DNA of 64,000 bases from MED-G105 sp039814575 (GCA_039814575.1 JBCCAY010000013.1:33227-97226), one strand, 5' to 3'; positions 25,061 to 34,805 are shown, counted from the first letter of the stretch. Program-made: numbers and translations. Notes: generated by a model from the letters alone, not told the origin.

Positions 25061-25240
25061 GCCGTGGCCTTCCCCTACCCCAAAAGCGCACACGCTAGAG
25101 CCTGGGGCGCCGGCGGACGAAAGACAAGCGATGCAACAGAAGAGGGCCGCACGGACACGAAGTGCGCAAATCGCCGCGGCAAGCCATGGCCCATAGAAGA
25201 GCCTTAGACAGAAGGGTCAGCGGCCGCTAGGGATAGCCAA

Positions 25241-26686
25241 ATGACTGATGACCCTATCCATATCATTGGCGCTGGCCTCGCCGGCTCCGAAGCCGCTTGG
25301 CAGATCGCCAAGGCCGGCGGGCGCGTGATCATTCACGAAATGCGCCCCGTTCGCGCCACTGACGCCCATAAAACTGACGCCTGCGCTGAGCTTGTGTGCT
25401 CCAACTCCTTCCGCTCCGACGACAAAGAGAACAACGCCGTCGGGGTTCTGCATGAGGAAATGCGGCGCGCCGGCTCGCTGATCATGGCGGCCGCCGACGC
25501 CCACCAAGTGCCCGCCGGCGGCGCTCTTGCAGTTGACCGCGACGGCTTCTCCGCCGCCGTCACGGCCGCCTTAGAAGAGCATCCGAACATCGAGATCCGC
25601 CGCGAAGCGATCGACGGGTTGCCGCCCGACGAGTGGTCGAACGTTATCATCGCAACCGGACCGCTGACCGCGCCGGGGCTGGCCGAGGCGATCCACAGCC
25701 TCACCGGCGAAGACGCGCTCGCGTTCTTCGACGCCATCGCGCCGATCATCCACCGCGAGTCGATCGACTTTGACACCGCCTGGTTCCAATCGCGTTATGA
25801 CAAGCAAGGGCCGGGCGGCGACGGCGCTGACTATATCAATTGTCCGCTTAACGAGGATCAGTATGAGGCCTTTGTTGACGCTGTTTTAGCAGGCGACAAA
25901 ACCGAATTTAAAGAATGGGAGGCCTCAACCCCCTATTTTGAGGCGTGCCTACCAATTGAAGTGATGGCGGCGCGCGGCCGCGAAACCTTGCGTTTCGGGC
26001 CGATGAAACCGGTCGGATTGACCGATCCGCGCACCCAGAAACGTCCCCACGCCGTCGTTCAATTGCGGCAAGACAATCGCCTCGGCACCCTCTTTAATAT
26101 GGTCGGCTTCCAGACCAAGCTTAAATATGGTCCGCAGGCGGATATCATTCGCATGATACCAGGCTTGCAAAACGCCGAATTCGCCCGGCTTGGCGGCGTC
26201 CATCGCAATACGTTCATCAATTCACCGAAATTGCTCGATGAGCGTTTACGCCTGAAAGTCCGACCGGCTTGGCGCTTCGCCGGCCAAATCACCGGCGTTG
26301 AAGGCTACGTGGAAAGCGCCGCGGTGGGATTGCTCGCCGGTCGATTTGCCGCCGCCGAACAGCAAGGTTTGAACGCGGACGAAAGCATCGCGGCGCCGCC
26401 CGCGACAACAGCGCTTGGCGCGCTTCTGGGGCACATCACCGGCGGACACCTTTCCGACGGCGCCGGCGCGACGGGCGCGTTTCAGCCGATGAATGTCAAT
26501 TTCGGTTTGTTCCCGCCGATGGACGCGCCGACGCGCGACGCCGACGGAAAACGCCTGCGCGGCAAAGAAAAAGGCCGCGCGAAGAAACGCGCGATCGCCG
26601 CCAGAGCCCTCATCGATATCGATAAATGGCTCGGAGAAGACGTTGAACGAGCATTTGCGCCGTCGAGCTTAGCGCTCGCAAAATAA
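25241..26686 (+). CDS. trmFO: TrmFO, folate-dependent tRNA uracil-54 C5-methyltransferase
   Basis: 481 aa FAD protein that makes ribothymidine at tRNA position 54 using methylenetetrahydrofolate and a reduced flavin. Seen: Rossmann IIGAGLAGSEAAW near the N-terminus, then HEMRP, ELVCSNSFRSDD with its conserved Cys, ALAFFDAIAPI, the region with CPLNEDQYEAFVDAV, and ALLGHITGG near the C-terminus. The ~30-residue C-terminal extension is Lys/Arg-rich (KRLRGKEKGRAKKRA). AGGGA precedes the ATG at good spacing. It stands alone. Confidence 0.95.
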   Translation: MTDDPIHIIGAGLAGSEAAWQIAKAGGRVIIHEMRPVRATDAHKTDACAELVCSNSFRSDDKENNAVGVLHEEMRRAGSLIMAAADAHQVPAGGALAVDRDGFSAAVTAALEEHPNIEIRREAIDGLPPDEWSNVIIATGPLTAPGLAEAIHSLTGEDALAFFDAIAPIIHRESIDFDTAWFQSRYDKQGPGGDGADYINCPLNEDQYEAFVDAVLAGDKTEFKEWEASTPYFEACLPIEVMAARGRETLRFGPMKPVGLTDPRTQKRPHAVVQLRQDNRLGTLFNMVGFQTKLKYGPQADIIRMIPGLQNAEFARLGGVHRNTFINSPKLLDERLRLKVRPAWRFAGQITGVEGYVESAAVGLLAGRFAAAEQQGLNADESIAAPPATTALGALLGHITGGHLSDGAGATGAFQPMNVNFGLFPPMDAPTRDADGKRLRGKEKGRAKKRAIAARALIDIDKWLGEDVERAFAPSSLALAK

Positions 26687-27131
26687 AATCTCGGGGTGTT
26701 AGACAAAGCGCCGGCAGGGCCTAGAGGGCGATCAAGCACGACACGTCAATGTTAAGGTTACCTATAGAAGATCGCGGCGGCGAACGCCGCCGCGATCCTC
26801 CGTCACGTGCCTGCTTGGGGGAGACTAGCCGCACGATCCGGAACTTTAAAAATATCAATGCTTTATTAGAGCGTCTTAATAATCGCTCTCAGCAACTGCG
26901 ATGCTCTTGAGCCATCTTGCAGTGCGGCATTTTTTATTACAAAATTATGAAAATTGGTCAAGCGCCCTAAACTGTACTGGGCGCAAAAGTCGCTGCAAAA
27001 AGCAGTTACCAGTACTGGAAACGTCGGACGCCTCAGGGGCCGACCAACCCTAAGTCCGGAGTGTAAGCACTATCAGCGGCACTTCTCCGGGCAGAACGAC
27101 CAATCGTGGAGAGACTTTGAGGGGATATCGG
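26687..27131. other. Intergenic region upstream of the TetR gene
   Basis: 445 nt. The left part carries a strong hairpin (listed separately). The middle (about 26840-26960) is markedly AT-rich, with a run ending ATTTTTTATTAC, and looks like promoter or leader DNA rather than coding sequence. A good ribosome-binding site, GAGGGG, lies just before 27132. No tRNA is recognised. Confidence 0.5.
26770..26797 (+). terminator. Strong GC hairpin downstream of trmFO
   Basis: A perfect 13-bp inverted repeat (gatcgcggcggcg / cgccgccgcgatc) with a 2-nt centre lies 83 nt after the trmFO stop. It is stable enough to end transcription but has no T run after it, so it may be an mRNA 3'-end stabiliser or a Rho-assisted terminator. 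Confidence 0.55.
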
Positions 27132-27845
27132 ATGGGGAACGCAGAAGCCGCCTTTGCGGCGATAGACACACAGCTTTCGGCGCTGCGCTCGGAGCGACCG
27201 AGCGCACTACTCGCCGGGCGCCATTCGGCAAAGGGCGCGCGCACCGTAAAGCAAATCCTCAGCGCCGCACGCCGCGTTTTTGAACGCGACGGTCACGCCA
27301 AACTAACGCTGCGCGGCGTCGCCGCGGAGGCCGGCGTTACGGTCGGCAACCTTAACTACTACTTCAGCTCCAAAGAATTGTTGCTCCATGCGATGCTCAA
27401 AGAAGCGCTCGCGGAATATGCAGACGCCCATGTACAGCACATTGCGGACGGCGACGGCGATCCCTTAGAGACCCTCTTGAACATTGTCGCATTTTACGTC
27501 GGTAACGCGCGCGGCGCTTATCCTCTGTTTTTTCAAATGTGGGGATATGCCGGCGCAGAACCAGAAGCCCGCGAACTCGTAAGCGCGCTCTATCTCTCTA
27601 TCGGCCGGCTGACGTCGCATCTCGTTGCGGCGGCGAACCCCAATCTCGATGACCAGGCGGTTCGCCAAACCGTCTTGCAGATTTTCAGCCTCGAGGAGGG
27701 CGTGAAACTTTTCATCGGCTTGTCTGACCCCAATGGCGACGCGATGCGCAATGTGGAAGACGATGTGAAAATGCTCACGCGACGCATTGTAACGGGCTCA
27801 ACGCCGTTCAGCCGAACACTTGGCGACGGCACCGCCCCGTCGTGA
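27132..27845 (+). CDS. TetR-family transcriptional regulator
   Basis: 237 aa. Residues ~35-90 are a TetR helix-turn-helix: VKQILSAARRVFERDG, LTLRGVAAEAGVTVG and NLNYYFSSKELLLHAML. The C-terminal ligand domain is helical with no recognised effector signature. The ~35-residue lead before the HTH is longer than usual. ATG 27132 has GAGGGG at good spacing. Pirin and a short-chain dehydrogenase follow on the same strand and may be targets, though 184 nt separates it from pirin. Confidence 0.9.
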   Translation: MGNAEAAFAAIDTQLSALRSERPSALLAGRHSAKGARTVKQILSAARRVFERDGHAKLTLRGVAAEAGVTVGNLNYYFSSKELLLHAMLKEALAEYADAHVQHIADGDGDPLETLLNIVAFYVGNARGAYPLFFQMWGYAGAEPEARELVSALYLSIGRLTSHLVAAANPNLDDQAVRQTVLQIFSLEEGVKLFIGLSDPNGDAMRNVEDDVKMLTRRIVTGSTPFSRTLGDGTAPS

Positions 27846-28029
27846 GCGACTACCTCCTGGGCAAGTAAGGCAAAAACAGCGCCGAGGCTCCCCTCATCCA
27901 ACAAAGACGAACCGCATTGGCAGCGGCCAACCGACAGTAAAACATCGCCTACGGAATTTCATGGCAATTCCCGTAAAACGCGCGTAAACTCAATTTACTA
28001 TTAACCGTATAAATCCGACGACGCCGCGC

Positions 28030-28935
28030 ATGCAGACTTCTCCCTCTAAAGCTATCGATCTTGTCATCGAACCCCGCCCCCGCGATCTTGGCGGTTTCTC
28101 CGTTTTGCGGGTTCTACCCTACGCCAAGCGGCGCATGGTCGGACCGTTCATTTTCTTCGACGAATTAGGCCCCGTCGACTTCGCCCCCGGCGAGGGCGTC
28201 GATGTGCGCCCCCACCCCCATATTGGGCTCGCGACGGTGTCTTATCTCTTCGCAGGCGAACTCCGCCACAAAGACGACCTTGGAACCGACCTCATCATTC
28301 ATCCGGGCGACGTGAATTGGATGACGGCCGGCCGCGGCATCGTCCATTCGGAGCGCACGGACGCCGACAAACGCGCCAGCGGGCAAACCATGCATCTCAT
28401 CCAAACTTGGGTCGCCCTTCCCGCCGAGCACGAAGACACGGACCCCGCTTTCGATCATTTCCCAAAAGCCGTCCTTCCGACAATCGAACGCGAAAAACTC
28501 TCTATGCGGCTTATCGCCGGCGCCGCATTTGGCGAGGCGTCACCCGTTAAGACCTTTTCGCCGATGTTTTATCTGGCGGCGGAAGCCGAGGCCGGGGCCA
28601 ACATTCCAACGCCGTCCGACCATGAAGAGCGCGCGCTTTATATTGTTGAGGGAACCGTGGCGGTCGACGGCGCGCCCCATGGCGCTGGTCGCCTGCTGGT
28701 GTTTAAGCCGGGCGCCGAGCCGTCAATTGTCACGCAAACGCCGGTGAAGGCGATGCTCCTCGGCGGCGTCCCCTTAGGCGAGCGCCGCATCTGGTGGAAC
28801 CTTGTCGCCACAAGCGATGAAAAAATTGAAGCGGCGAAACGCGCCTGGACGAAAGCGACCGAAGAGGGCTTTAAAGGCGACGGCTTCGGCTTGCCACCCG
28901 GCGAAACGGACTTCATTCCGCTGCCAGACAAATGA
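28030..28935 (+). CDS. Pirin-family cupin protein
   Basis: 301 aa bicupin. The N-terminal metal-binding set is visible: GPFIFFDELGPVDF, VRPHPHIGLATVSYLFAGEL (His pair), WMTAGRGIVHSE and a further Glu in the same strand. The second cupin includes ERALYIVEGTVAVDG. Pirins bind iron; some have quercetinase activity and others regulate transcription, so the substrate is not fixed by sequence. No strong Shine-Dalgarno before ATG 28030. Confidence 0.92.
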   Translation: MQTSPSKAIDLVIEPRPRDLGGFSVLRVLPYAKRRMVGPFIFFDELGPVDFAPGEGVDVRPHPHIGLATVSYLFAGELRHKDDLGTDLIIHPGDVNWMTAGRGIVHSERTDADKRASGQTMHLIQTWVALPAEHEDTDPAFDHFPKAVLPTIEREKLSMRLIAGAAFGEASPVKTFSPMFYLAAEAEAGANIPTPSDHEERALYIVEGTVAVDGAPHGAGRLLVFKPGAEPSIVTQTPVKAMLLGGVPLGERRIWWNLVATSDEKIEAAKRAWTKATEEGFKGDGFGLPPGETDFIPLPDK

Positions 28936-28976
28936 GCGAAGCCGGACCAGTGAATGAAAATGAGCGCTGATAATCG

Positions 28977-29723
28977 ATGACGACGCCTTTAACGCCCGAC
29001 CTCAACGGAAAGCTCACCCTTGTCACCGGCGCCTCGCGCGGCATCGGTTACGCCATGGCGAAAACCCTCGCCGCCGCGGGCGCGCATGTCTTAGCGCTGG
29101 CGCGCACCGTCGGCGGTTTGGAAGAACTCGACGATGAAATCCGCGCCGCCGGCGGCGCGTGCTCGCTCATCCCCGCTGACCTCACGGACGCCGACGCCAT
29201 CGCACAGCTTGGCCCGGCGCTTGGCGAACGCTTCGGCAAACTCGACATTCTTTTGGCGAACGCCGGCGATCTCGGCGAACTGGCGCCGATTACCGATATC
29301 GACCCGGAGATTTGGGCGCGCGCCTTCTCCGTCAACGTTACCGGCAATTGGCATCTTTTACGCACCTTGTCGCCGCTCCTCGCCGTCGCACCCGCCGGCC
29401 GGGCGATCTTCCTCACCTCCCGTGTCGGCGGCGAGACGCAACGCGCCTATTGGGGCGCTTATGCAGCCAGCAAGGCGGCGCTGGAAATGATGGCGAAAAC
29501 TTATGCGGCGGAGATGAAAGCGACAAACGTCCGTGTCGCCATTATCGACCCAGGCGCGATGCGCACCCGCATGCGGGCGACGGCGATGCCCGGAGAAGAC
29601 CCGGAAACCTTGCCCGATCCGAGCGAACTGGCGCCTCTCATCCTACACGCGTCGTCACCGGACTATGACGGCGAGGCCGAACGTCTCGTTTTTCGCAATT
29701 GGAAAGACGAAGGCGTTATCTAA
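28977..29723 (+). CDS. Short-chain dehydrogenase/reductase
   Basis: 248 aa classical SDR: cofactor motif TGASRGIGYAMA near residues 18-29, NAG in LLANAGDLGE, catalytic Ser (LTSRVGG), and YxxxK in YAASKAALEM. The substrate is unknown. It begins 41 nt after pirin on the same strand, so co-transcription is likely. Convergent with der, with 39 nt between stops and no terminator visible. Confidence 0.92.
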   Translation: MTTPLTPDLNGKLTLVTGASRGIGYAMAKTLAAAGAHVLALARTVGGLEELDDEIRAAGGACSLIPADLTDADAIAQLGPALGERFGKLDILLANAGDLGELAPITDIDPEIWARAFSVNVTGNWHLLRTLSPLLAVAPAGRAIFLTSRVGGETQRAYWGAYAASKAALEMMAKTYAAEMKATNVRVAIIDPGAMRTRMRATAMPGEDPETLPDPSELAPLILHASSPDYDGEAERLVFRNWKDEGVI

Positions 29724-29762
29724 CGCACCGTCGACTGTTTGCGCGAAGAGCCGACTTATGTC

Positions 29763-31211
29763 CTATTGCTTTTTATTTTTATCGGCAAACGGATTATCTG
29801 GCCGTTTCAGGATTAAGCGCAACGGCACTGCCGGTAAGTCGAACGCTTCTCGCAAACTATTGACGAGATAACGCTGATACGACGCCGGAACGTCCGCAGC
29901 GCGGGTGCATTTCGCAACAAAGGTCGGCGGACGCGTTTTGATCTGCGCGATATAGCGAAGCTTAATCCGCTGCCCGGCGACGCCCGGCGGCGGGTGACGC
30001 GCCACGGCGTCTTTCAGCCAAATATTGAGATCCGGCGTTTTGATCCGCGCATTCCAATCATAATAGATGCGCGTCACAACCGGCATGAGTTTGTCGACCG
30101 ACCGCCCCGTTAAGGCCGAGAAATAGACGATCGGCGCACCAGGCGCTTGCGGCAGTAACCGGGCGGCCTTCTCGCGTAAGTCCGCCGCCGCCTTGCTTTT
30201 ATCTTCGATCAAATCCCATTTATTAATGCCGATGACGAGCGCGCGCCCTTCCCGCAACGCCAAATCAGCGATTTGCAGGTCTTGCTTCTCGAACGGCGCT
30301 TCAGCGTCAGTCATCAGTACGACGACTTCTGCAAACCGAACGGCGCGCAAACCGTCAGCGACGGAGAGCTTCTCAAGCTTCTCCTGCACTTTTGCTTTTT
30401 TGCGCATGCCAGCAGTGTCGTAGAGCTTGATCGGCCACTCTCGATCGTCCCCCTGCCACCGCCATTCTACAGAAATCGAGTCGCGGGTGATGCCGGCTTC
30501 GGGTCCGGTTAGTAAGCGGTCTTCGCCGATCAGTCGATTAATCAAGGTCGACTTGCCAGCGTTCGGCCGTCCAACAATCGCCACACGCAAAGGCTTGCGC
30601 GGATCATCCCACGCTTCCTTTTCGCCGTCGCTGGCAATGACCTCGTCGTCAATGTCTTGACCGTTTTCTTCACGAAAATCATCGGAGGCGACTTGCCGGT
30701 GTTCTTCTTCATGCGCTTCAATGACGGGCGCAAGAGCGCTGAAAAGCTCGGCCAAACCAACACCGTGTTCGGCTGAAAACGCGATGGGCTCGCCAAGCCC
30801 CAACCGCCAGGCTTCCAAAATGCCGTCATCGGCCGCTGATGATTCAGCTTTATTCGCGAGCAGAATAATTGGCTTATCAGCGCCGCGCAGAAGGTCCGCG
30901 AATGTCTCATCAAGCGAGGTGACGCCGGCGCGACCGTCAATCACGAAAATACAAGCTTGCGCTTCAACGATGGCTCTGTCGGTCTGTTCGCGCATTCGCC
31001 CTTCGAGGGCCGCGGCGGGCGCGTTCTCAAGGCCGGCGGTGTCTATCGCAATAAACTTTAGATCGCCAAGCTGCGCGTCAGCCTCGCGTCGGTCGCGCGT
31101 AACGCCCGGCGTGTCGTCGACAAGCGCCAACTTCTTACCAACGAGGCGGTTAAAAAGCGTCGACTTGCCGACATTCGGCCGCCCGACAATCGCTATTTTC
31201 GGCGTCGACAA
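29763..31211 (-). CDS. der: Der (EngA), tandem-domain ribosome-assembly GTPase
   Basis: 482 aa with two GTPase domains and a C-terminal KH-like domain. G1 motifs are GRPNVGKST (residues ~8-16) and GRPNAGKST (~210), with DTPG and DTAG switch motifs, and NKxD-type ANKAES and NKWD. Essential for 50S subunit maturation. The acidic linker between the G domains is longer than in E. coli. The start must be TTG 31211, because a stop lies five codons upstream in frame and no ATG precedes the first P-loop; GAAAG lies upstream. 55 nt downstream of bamB, so probably one operon. Confidence 0.95.
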   Translation of the reverse strand: MSTPKIAIVGRPNVGKSTLFNRLVGKKLALVDDTPGVTRDRREADAQLGDLKFIAIDTAGLENAPAAALEGRMREQTDRAIVEAQACIFVIDGRAGVTSLDETFADLLRGADKPIILLANKAESSAADDGILEAWRLGLGEPIAFSAEHGVGLAELFSALAPVIEAHEEEHRQVASDDFREENGQDIDDEVIASDGEKEAWDDPRKPLRVAIVGRPNAGKSTLINRLIGEDRLLTGPEAGITRDSISVEWRWQGDDREWPIKLYDTAGMRKKAKVQEKLEKLSVADGLRAVRFAEVVVLMTDAEAPFEKQDLQIADLALREGRALVIGINKWDLIEDKSKAAADLREKAARLLPQAPGAPIVYFSALTGRSVDKLMPVVTRIYYDWNARIKTPDLNIWLKDAVARHPPPGVAGQRIKLRYIAQIKTRPPTFVAKCTRAADVPASYQRYLVNSLREAFDLPAVPLRLILKRPDNPFADKNKKQ

Positions 31212-31266
31212 AACACTAGCTTTCTAAAGTTCAAAACGTTGCGCGCACGCTGCGAGGTGCGGCGAT

Positions 31267-32724
31267 CTACTTCATCGCAAATAATTGACCGTCTTCGGTC
31301 AGCACAAAAACCGTCTCATCAGCGATAATTGGCGATACGATGGAGCCGGAGGATACTTTTTTACGATCCGCGATAATGCCGTCTTGAGCGTTGACTTTGA
31401 CAACCTCGCCTTCGGTGGAGACCAAGATCAAATGACCGCCCACAAGGACCGGACCCGCCCAAGAAATACGGCCCTTCTTCTTTTTCTCATTACGATAGCG
31501 CTGCAATTGGGAAATCCAGATGATCGCGCCCTCTTCGCGGGACAAGCAGACAAGTTCACCCTCGACCGAGACGATAAATAAGTAATCACCCGCGACCCAG
31601 GGCATTTGCAGGCCGGCGATCGGCGATTCCCAAACGCGCCCGCCGCTGCGAATGTCGATCGCGGTGAGCCGTCCGGCGTGCGAGACGACATAGACGAGCC
31701 CGCGGTCGATGACCGGGCTGCCGGCGATGTCGTTTAAGGTCGCAAGCGCGGTAAGGTTGGCAGACCGAGATAGCGTGTCGTTCCAAACCGCGCGGCCGCT
31801 GTCGGCGAGAAACGCCACGACTTCACCAGAGGAAAACGGCGCGACGACAAGATCGCCGGCCGCCGCCGGGCTCGCCGATGATAGAATACGGGCGTTTTCT
31901 TCAAACGACTGAAAGCCCCATTGCCGTTCGCCGGTCGCTTGGTCGAGGGCGATGAGTTCATTAGTGATCGTCACGAAAAACACTGAGCCGCGATGCGCCG
32001 TCGGCGGCGTGCGCAAAGGCGCAGACGCCTCATAGCGCCACTGCTCCTCGCCGGTTTCAGCATCGAGCCCGGCGATAAAGCCGAAGCCGGACGTCACGAA
32101 GACGCGAGACTCGTCATAAGCGACGCCGCCGCCAAACCCGATTTGCGATTTCTTCGCCCCACCGAAGAGATTCCGGATACGGAATTTACGCTTGATTTTC
32201 GGTGCAAGCTTAGTTTCCCAAAGATCATCGCCGCTGTCCGCTGCATAGGCCGTGACAGTGGCTTCAGCATCGGTAACATAGACGCGGCCGTCGGCGACAA
32301 CGGGCGGCGCCGTCAAACGGGCGCGGCGCGCGGAGGCTTGACCGATGCTCGTGCGCCATATCTTCTTAAAGGCCACCTCGCCGCTCAGATGGTGCAACGT
32401 ATGGTCGGCTTCGCCGCCGGGTTGCGGCCAGGAAAGGTTTTTGTAGGAGGGCGGAACATCGACCGTCAGGCCGGCATAGCGCGGATCGGCTTGTAAGGTT
32501 TCTTCAAACGCCAAAATCGAAAGCCGGTTCTCGTCTTTCGCTGCTTCTTCGCTGACCTCTTCATCTTCGTCGTCGTCATCGCCGCCGCCGCCGAACACGC
32601 CGCTGACGGCCCCAAGCGGACCGGACGAACACCCTGCCGCGACGATAAGCGCAAGAAGGCCTACAGCAACGAGGCGCAGCCGCAAAAACAGGGGCGAAAG
32701 AGCAAATATCAGAATATTTATCAT
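31267..32724 (-). CDS. bamB: BamB-like outer-membrane assembly lipoprotein (PQQ-type beta-propeller)
   Basis: 485 aa. Signal peptide ends with lipobox LIVAAGC near residue 31. An acidic Asp/Glu-rich linker (DDDDEDEEVSEE) follows. Then beta-propeller blades carry repeats such as GRVYVTDAEATVTAYAADSG, GLVYVVSHAGRLTAIDIRSG and GQLFAM. BamB is the scaffold of the BAM complex for beta-barrel insertion. The gene overlaps the TPR gene upstream (ATGA) and precedes der, the usual yfgM-bamB-der order. Confidence 0.92.
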   Translation of the reverse strand: MINILIFALSPLFLRLRLVAVGLLALIVAAGCSSGPLGAVSGVFGGGGDDDDEDEEVSEEAAKDENRLSILAFEETLQADPRYAGLTVDVPPSYKNLSWPQPGGEADHTLHHLSGEVAFKKIWRTSIGQASARRARLTAPPVVADGRVYVTDAEATVTAYAADSGDDLWETKLAPKIKRKFRIRNLFGGAKKSQIGFGGGVAYDESRVFVTSGFGFIAGLDAETGEEQWRYEASAPLRTPPTAHRGSVFFVTITNELIALDQATGERQWGFQSFEENARILSSASPAAAGDLVVAPFSSGEVVAFLADSGRAVWNDTLSRSANLTALATLNDIAGSPVIDRGLVYVVSHAGRLTAIDIRSGGRVWESPIAGLQMPWVAGDYLFIVSVEGELVCLSREEGAIIWISQLQRYRNEKKKKGRISWAGPVLVGGHLILVSTEGEVVKVNAQDGIIADRKKVSSGSIVSPIIADETVFVLTEDGQLFAMK

Positions 32725-33566
32725 TCTTCGCTCGCGGCTCCCTCATTAGCCTCAACAACGCTCGTTTCATCGGACGCCGTCTCACCGCTTTGCAGCGCCG
32801 CGTCCTCGCCGCGGCCGGCGGCTTCAAGAGCCGAAGAAAGATCGCCGCCAAAAACATCGAGCGGATTAACGCCGACAGCGGCGTCGAGATCCGGCCATTC
32901 GATCGCACCGTTCGCAGATCCCGCCGCCGCCAGCGCCGCGAACTCCTCTGCACGCCGACGAACGCCTGTCGGCGCCGACGAGGCGGCGACGATATCTTCA
33001 AATGTCGCTTGCGCCGTTTGGTAGTCACCATCCTTCAGCGCCGCGAGGCCAAGCGCTTCGCGGGCGAAAAAGCCAAGCGGCGAGGCGTCGGTTTCTAGAT
33101 CGCCGATGATGTCGATTACGGCGCTGCGGCCGTCAGGCAGCGCCAAATGCGCGGCGCGGATCGATGCGAGATCGCGCATGCGCGGCGTAAGCGCGCCGTC
33201 TTCTGCGACAGCTCGGTAATTCGCCAGCGCTTCAACGCGCTCGCCAGCGGCCGCTTGTGACGCAGCGAGGCGGAAGCGCGCGAGCGCCGCATAACCGCTG
33301 GGCGCGTCTTCTAAGAAGAGATCGAGGGACGCCTCGCGCTCCTCAGGGCCGGCCGTTTCGTCAGCGAGCACCGCCGATAGTCCGCGCGCCGCATCGGCGG
33401 CTTCGCGTGCTTTCGCCGATGAATAGAACTGATACCCAGCCACCGCGACCACGATGATCGCCGCCCCGCCAATAAGCCAGGATGTCCGGTCGCGCAGCGT
33501 CTGCGAAAGACGGTCTTCCGCCAGACCTTCGTCGACTTCTCGAAGTAAGCTTTCGTCGTTCGCCAA
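32721..33566 (-). CDS. YfgM-like membrane-anchored tetratricopeptide protein
   Basis: 281 aa. A TPR_21-type protein: one membrane helix near residues 25-45 (WLIGGAAIIVVAVAGYQF), then periplasmic helical repeats (DAPSGYAALARFRLAASQAA, LAALKDGDYQTAQATFEDI) and an acidic C-terminus. YfgM-type proteins assist periplasmic chaperones near SecYEG. I chose TTG 33566 because AAGGA lies 7 nt upstream and MANDESLLREVDE-type starts fit the family; an ATG at 33647 would add 27 basic residues without a good ribosome site. Overlaps bamB. Confidence 0.85.
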   Translation of the reverse strand: MANDESLLREVDEGLAEDRLSQTLRDRTSWLIGGAAIIVVAVAGYQFYSSAKAREAADAARGLSAVLADETAGPEEREASLDLFLEDAPSGYAALARFRLAASQAAAGERVEALANYRAVAEDGALTPRMRDLASIRAAHLALPDGRSAVIDIIGDLETDASPLGFFAREALGLAALKDGDYQTAQATFEDIVAASSAPTGVRRRAEEFAALAAAGSANGAIEWPDLDAAVGVNPLDVFGGDLSSALEAAGRGEDAALQSGETASDETSVVEANEGAASEE

Positions 33567-33843
33567 GGGGCGGTTCCTTTTTGTTCGCGCGGGACTTAGC
33601 CGTGATCGCCAAGGCCCTGATTGGAGGGCCCTGATTGCAAGGGCCATGATCGCAAAGGCGATCGCGCTTTCGCCGTCCAGCGCCCAGCTTATCGATAGTG
33701 CCTATCGAGACCGGGTTTCATCGTTGCTCTTTAACTGCCGACCGAGCGCGACGACAGGTGAAACGCCGCTTCTACCGGCCTTTCAAAAGCGACGCAACGC
33801 GCTGTTCTGTGACAACAGCCGACAGCGTTCAAATTGCGGCTTC

Positions 33844-34683
33844 TTAGCCGTCAGCTACATCTTTGCGCTTAAACCGGTAGACCTGCTCACGAGCCGGAAA
33901 CGCCCGAGCGCGCACCTCGTCAGCATAGGCGCCGACCGCTTCGTCGATCGCCGATCGCAGATCGCCATAGCGTTTGACGAATTTGGGACTTCGTTCAAAG
34001 AGGCCGAGCATGTCTTGGGTCACCAAGACCTGACCGTCGCAGGCTGCGGACGCGCCAATGCCGATGGTCGGCGCTGAAACGGCGGCGGTTATCTCTTCGG
34101 CCAAGGCTTCGTGCACGCCTTCGACAACGATGGCGAAAGCCCCCGCCGCGCTGGCGGCTTCGGCTTCGAGTTTAATCTCTTGCCATTCCTCAGCGCTGCG
34201 GCCCTTGGCGCGGTAACCGCCGGAAACATTCACCGCTTGCGGGCGCAGGCCCACATGGCCCATCACCGGCACGCCGCGCGCCACCAGGAACTCGATCGTC
34301 GACGCCGCATAGCGACCGCTTTCGATCTTCACCGCCTGCGCCCCGGTCTCTCGAATGATACGCGAGGCCGCGAGGAACGCTTGATCCGGCGAGGCTTCAT
34401 AAGACCCGAACGGCATATCCACCACGACGAGCGCCTGACGCGCGCCGCGCATCACCGCCTGGCCGTGAAGGATCATCATCTCCTCGGTGACGCCGACGGT
34501 CGACGGCAGTCCATGCACGACCATGCCGACGGAATCGCCCACCAGCAAAAGATCGCAATGGGGATCGAGAAGCTCAGCCGTCGGCGCGTCATAGGCGGTG
34601 AGACAGACGATTGGCGCGCCGCCCTTGCGCGCTGCAATATCCGCAACGGTGGTGCGTTGTTGGTCGGAGCCCTTCATCGACAT
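33844..34683 (-). CDS. panB: PanB, ketopantoate hydroxymethyltransferase
   Basis: 279 aa TIM-barrel enzyme that makes ketopantoate from alpha-ketoisovalerate and methylenetetrahydrofolate, the first committed pantothenate step. Seen: CLTAYDAPTAELLD, LLVGDSVGMVVHG with Mg-binding Asp, VVDMPFGSYE, VKIESG and VMGHVGLRPQ, and GIGASAACDGQVLV. No panC is in the window. GAGAG precedes the ATG. Stop is 277 nt from the TPR gene start. Confidence 0.95.
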   Translation of the reverse strand: MSMKGSDQQRTTVADIAARKGGAPIVCLTAYDAPTAELLDPHCDLLLVGDSVGMVVHGLPSTVGVTEEMMILHGQAVMRGARQALVVVDMPFGSYEASPDQAFLAASRIIRETGAQAVKIESGRYAASTIEFLVARGVPVMGHVGLRPQAVNVSGGYRAKGRSAEEWQEIKLEAEAASAAGAFAIVVEGVHEALAEEITAAVSAPTIGIGASAACDGQVLVTQDMLGLFERSPKFVKRYGDLRSAIDEAVGAYADEVRARAFPAREQVYRFKRKDVADG

Positions 34684-34744
34684 TAACTCTCACGCTTTCT
34701 GTTGGTTGCTTCGCAGCGCAATATAGGCGCTTGCGGCGGCGCCG

Positions 34745-34805
34745 CAAACCATTGGCGCCCCAAACCATTGGCGCCCCAAACCATTGGCGTAGGAGCCAAA
34801 CCATC
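34745..34805. repeat. 16-bp direct tandem repeat, about 3.5 copies
   Basis: The unit caaaccattggcgccc occurs at 34745-34760 and 34761-34776. A third copy at 34777 keeps its first 13 bases, and a partial fourth (caaaccat) begins at 34797. It lies in the 133-nt gap between panB and the nnrU-like gene. It is probably slippage-generated; it could vary in number between strains and affect panB expression. Confidence 0.85.

Noticed and set aside
27009..27018. Perfect 10-bp palindrome CCAGTACTGG upstream of the TetR gene
   Set aside because: Ten-base palindromes are expected many times by chance in 64 kb. A similar half-site lies 38 nt upstream, but the evidence is too thin to call an operator.
33454..34077. 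A 207-codon plus-strand frame across the YfgM-like gene start and the panB end
   Set aside because: Mostly antisense to both genes; no ribosome site or family resemblance.
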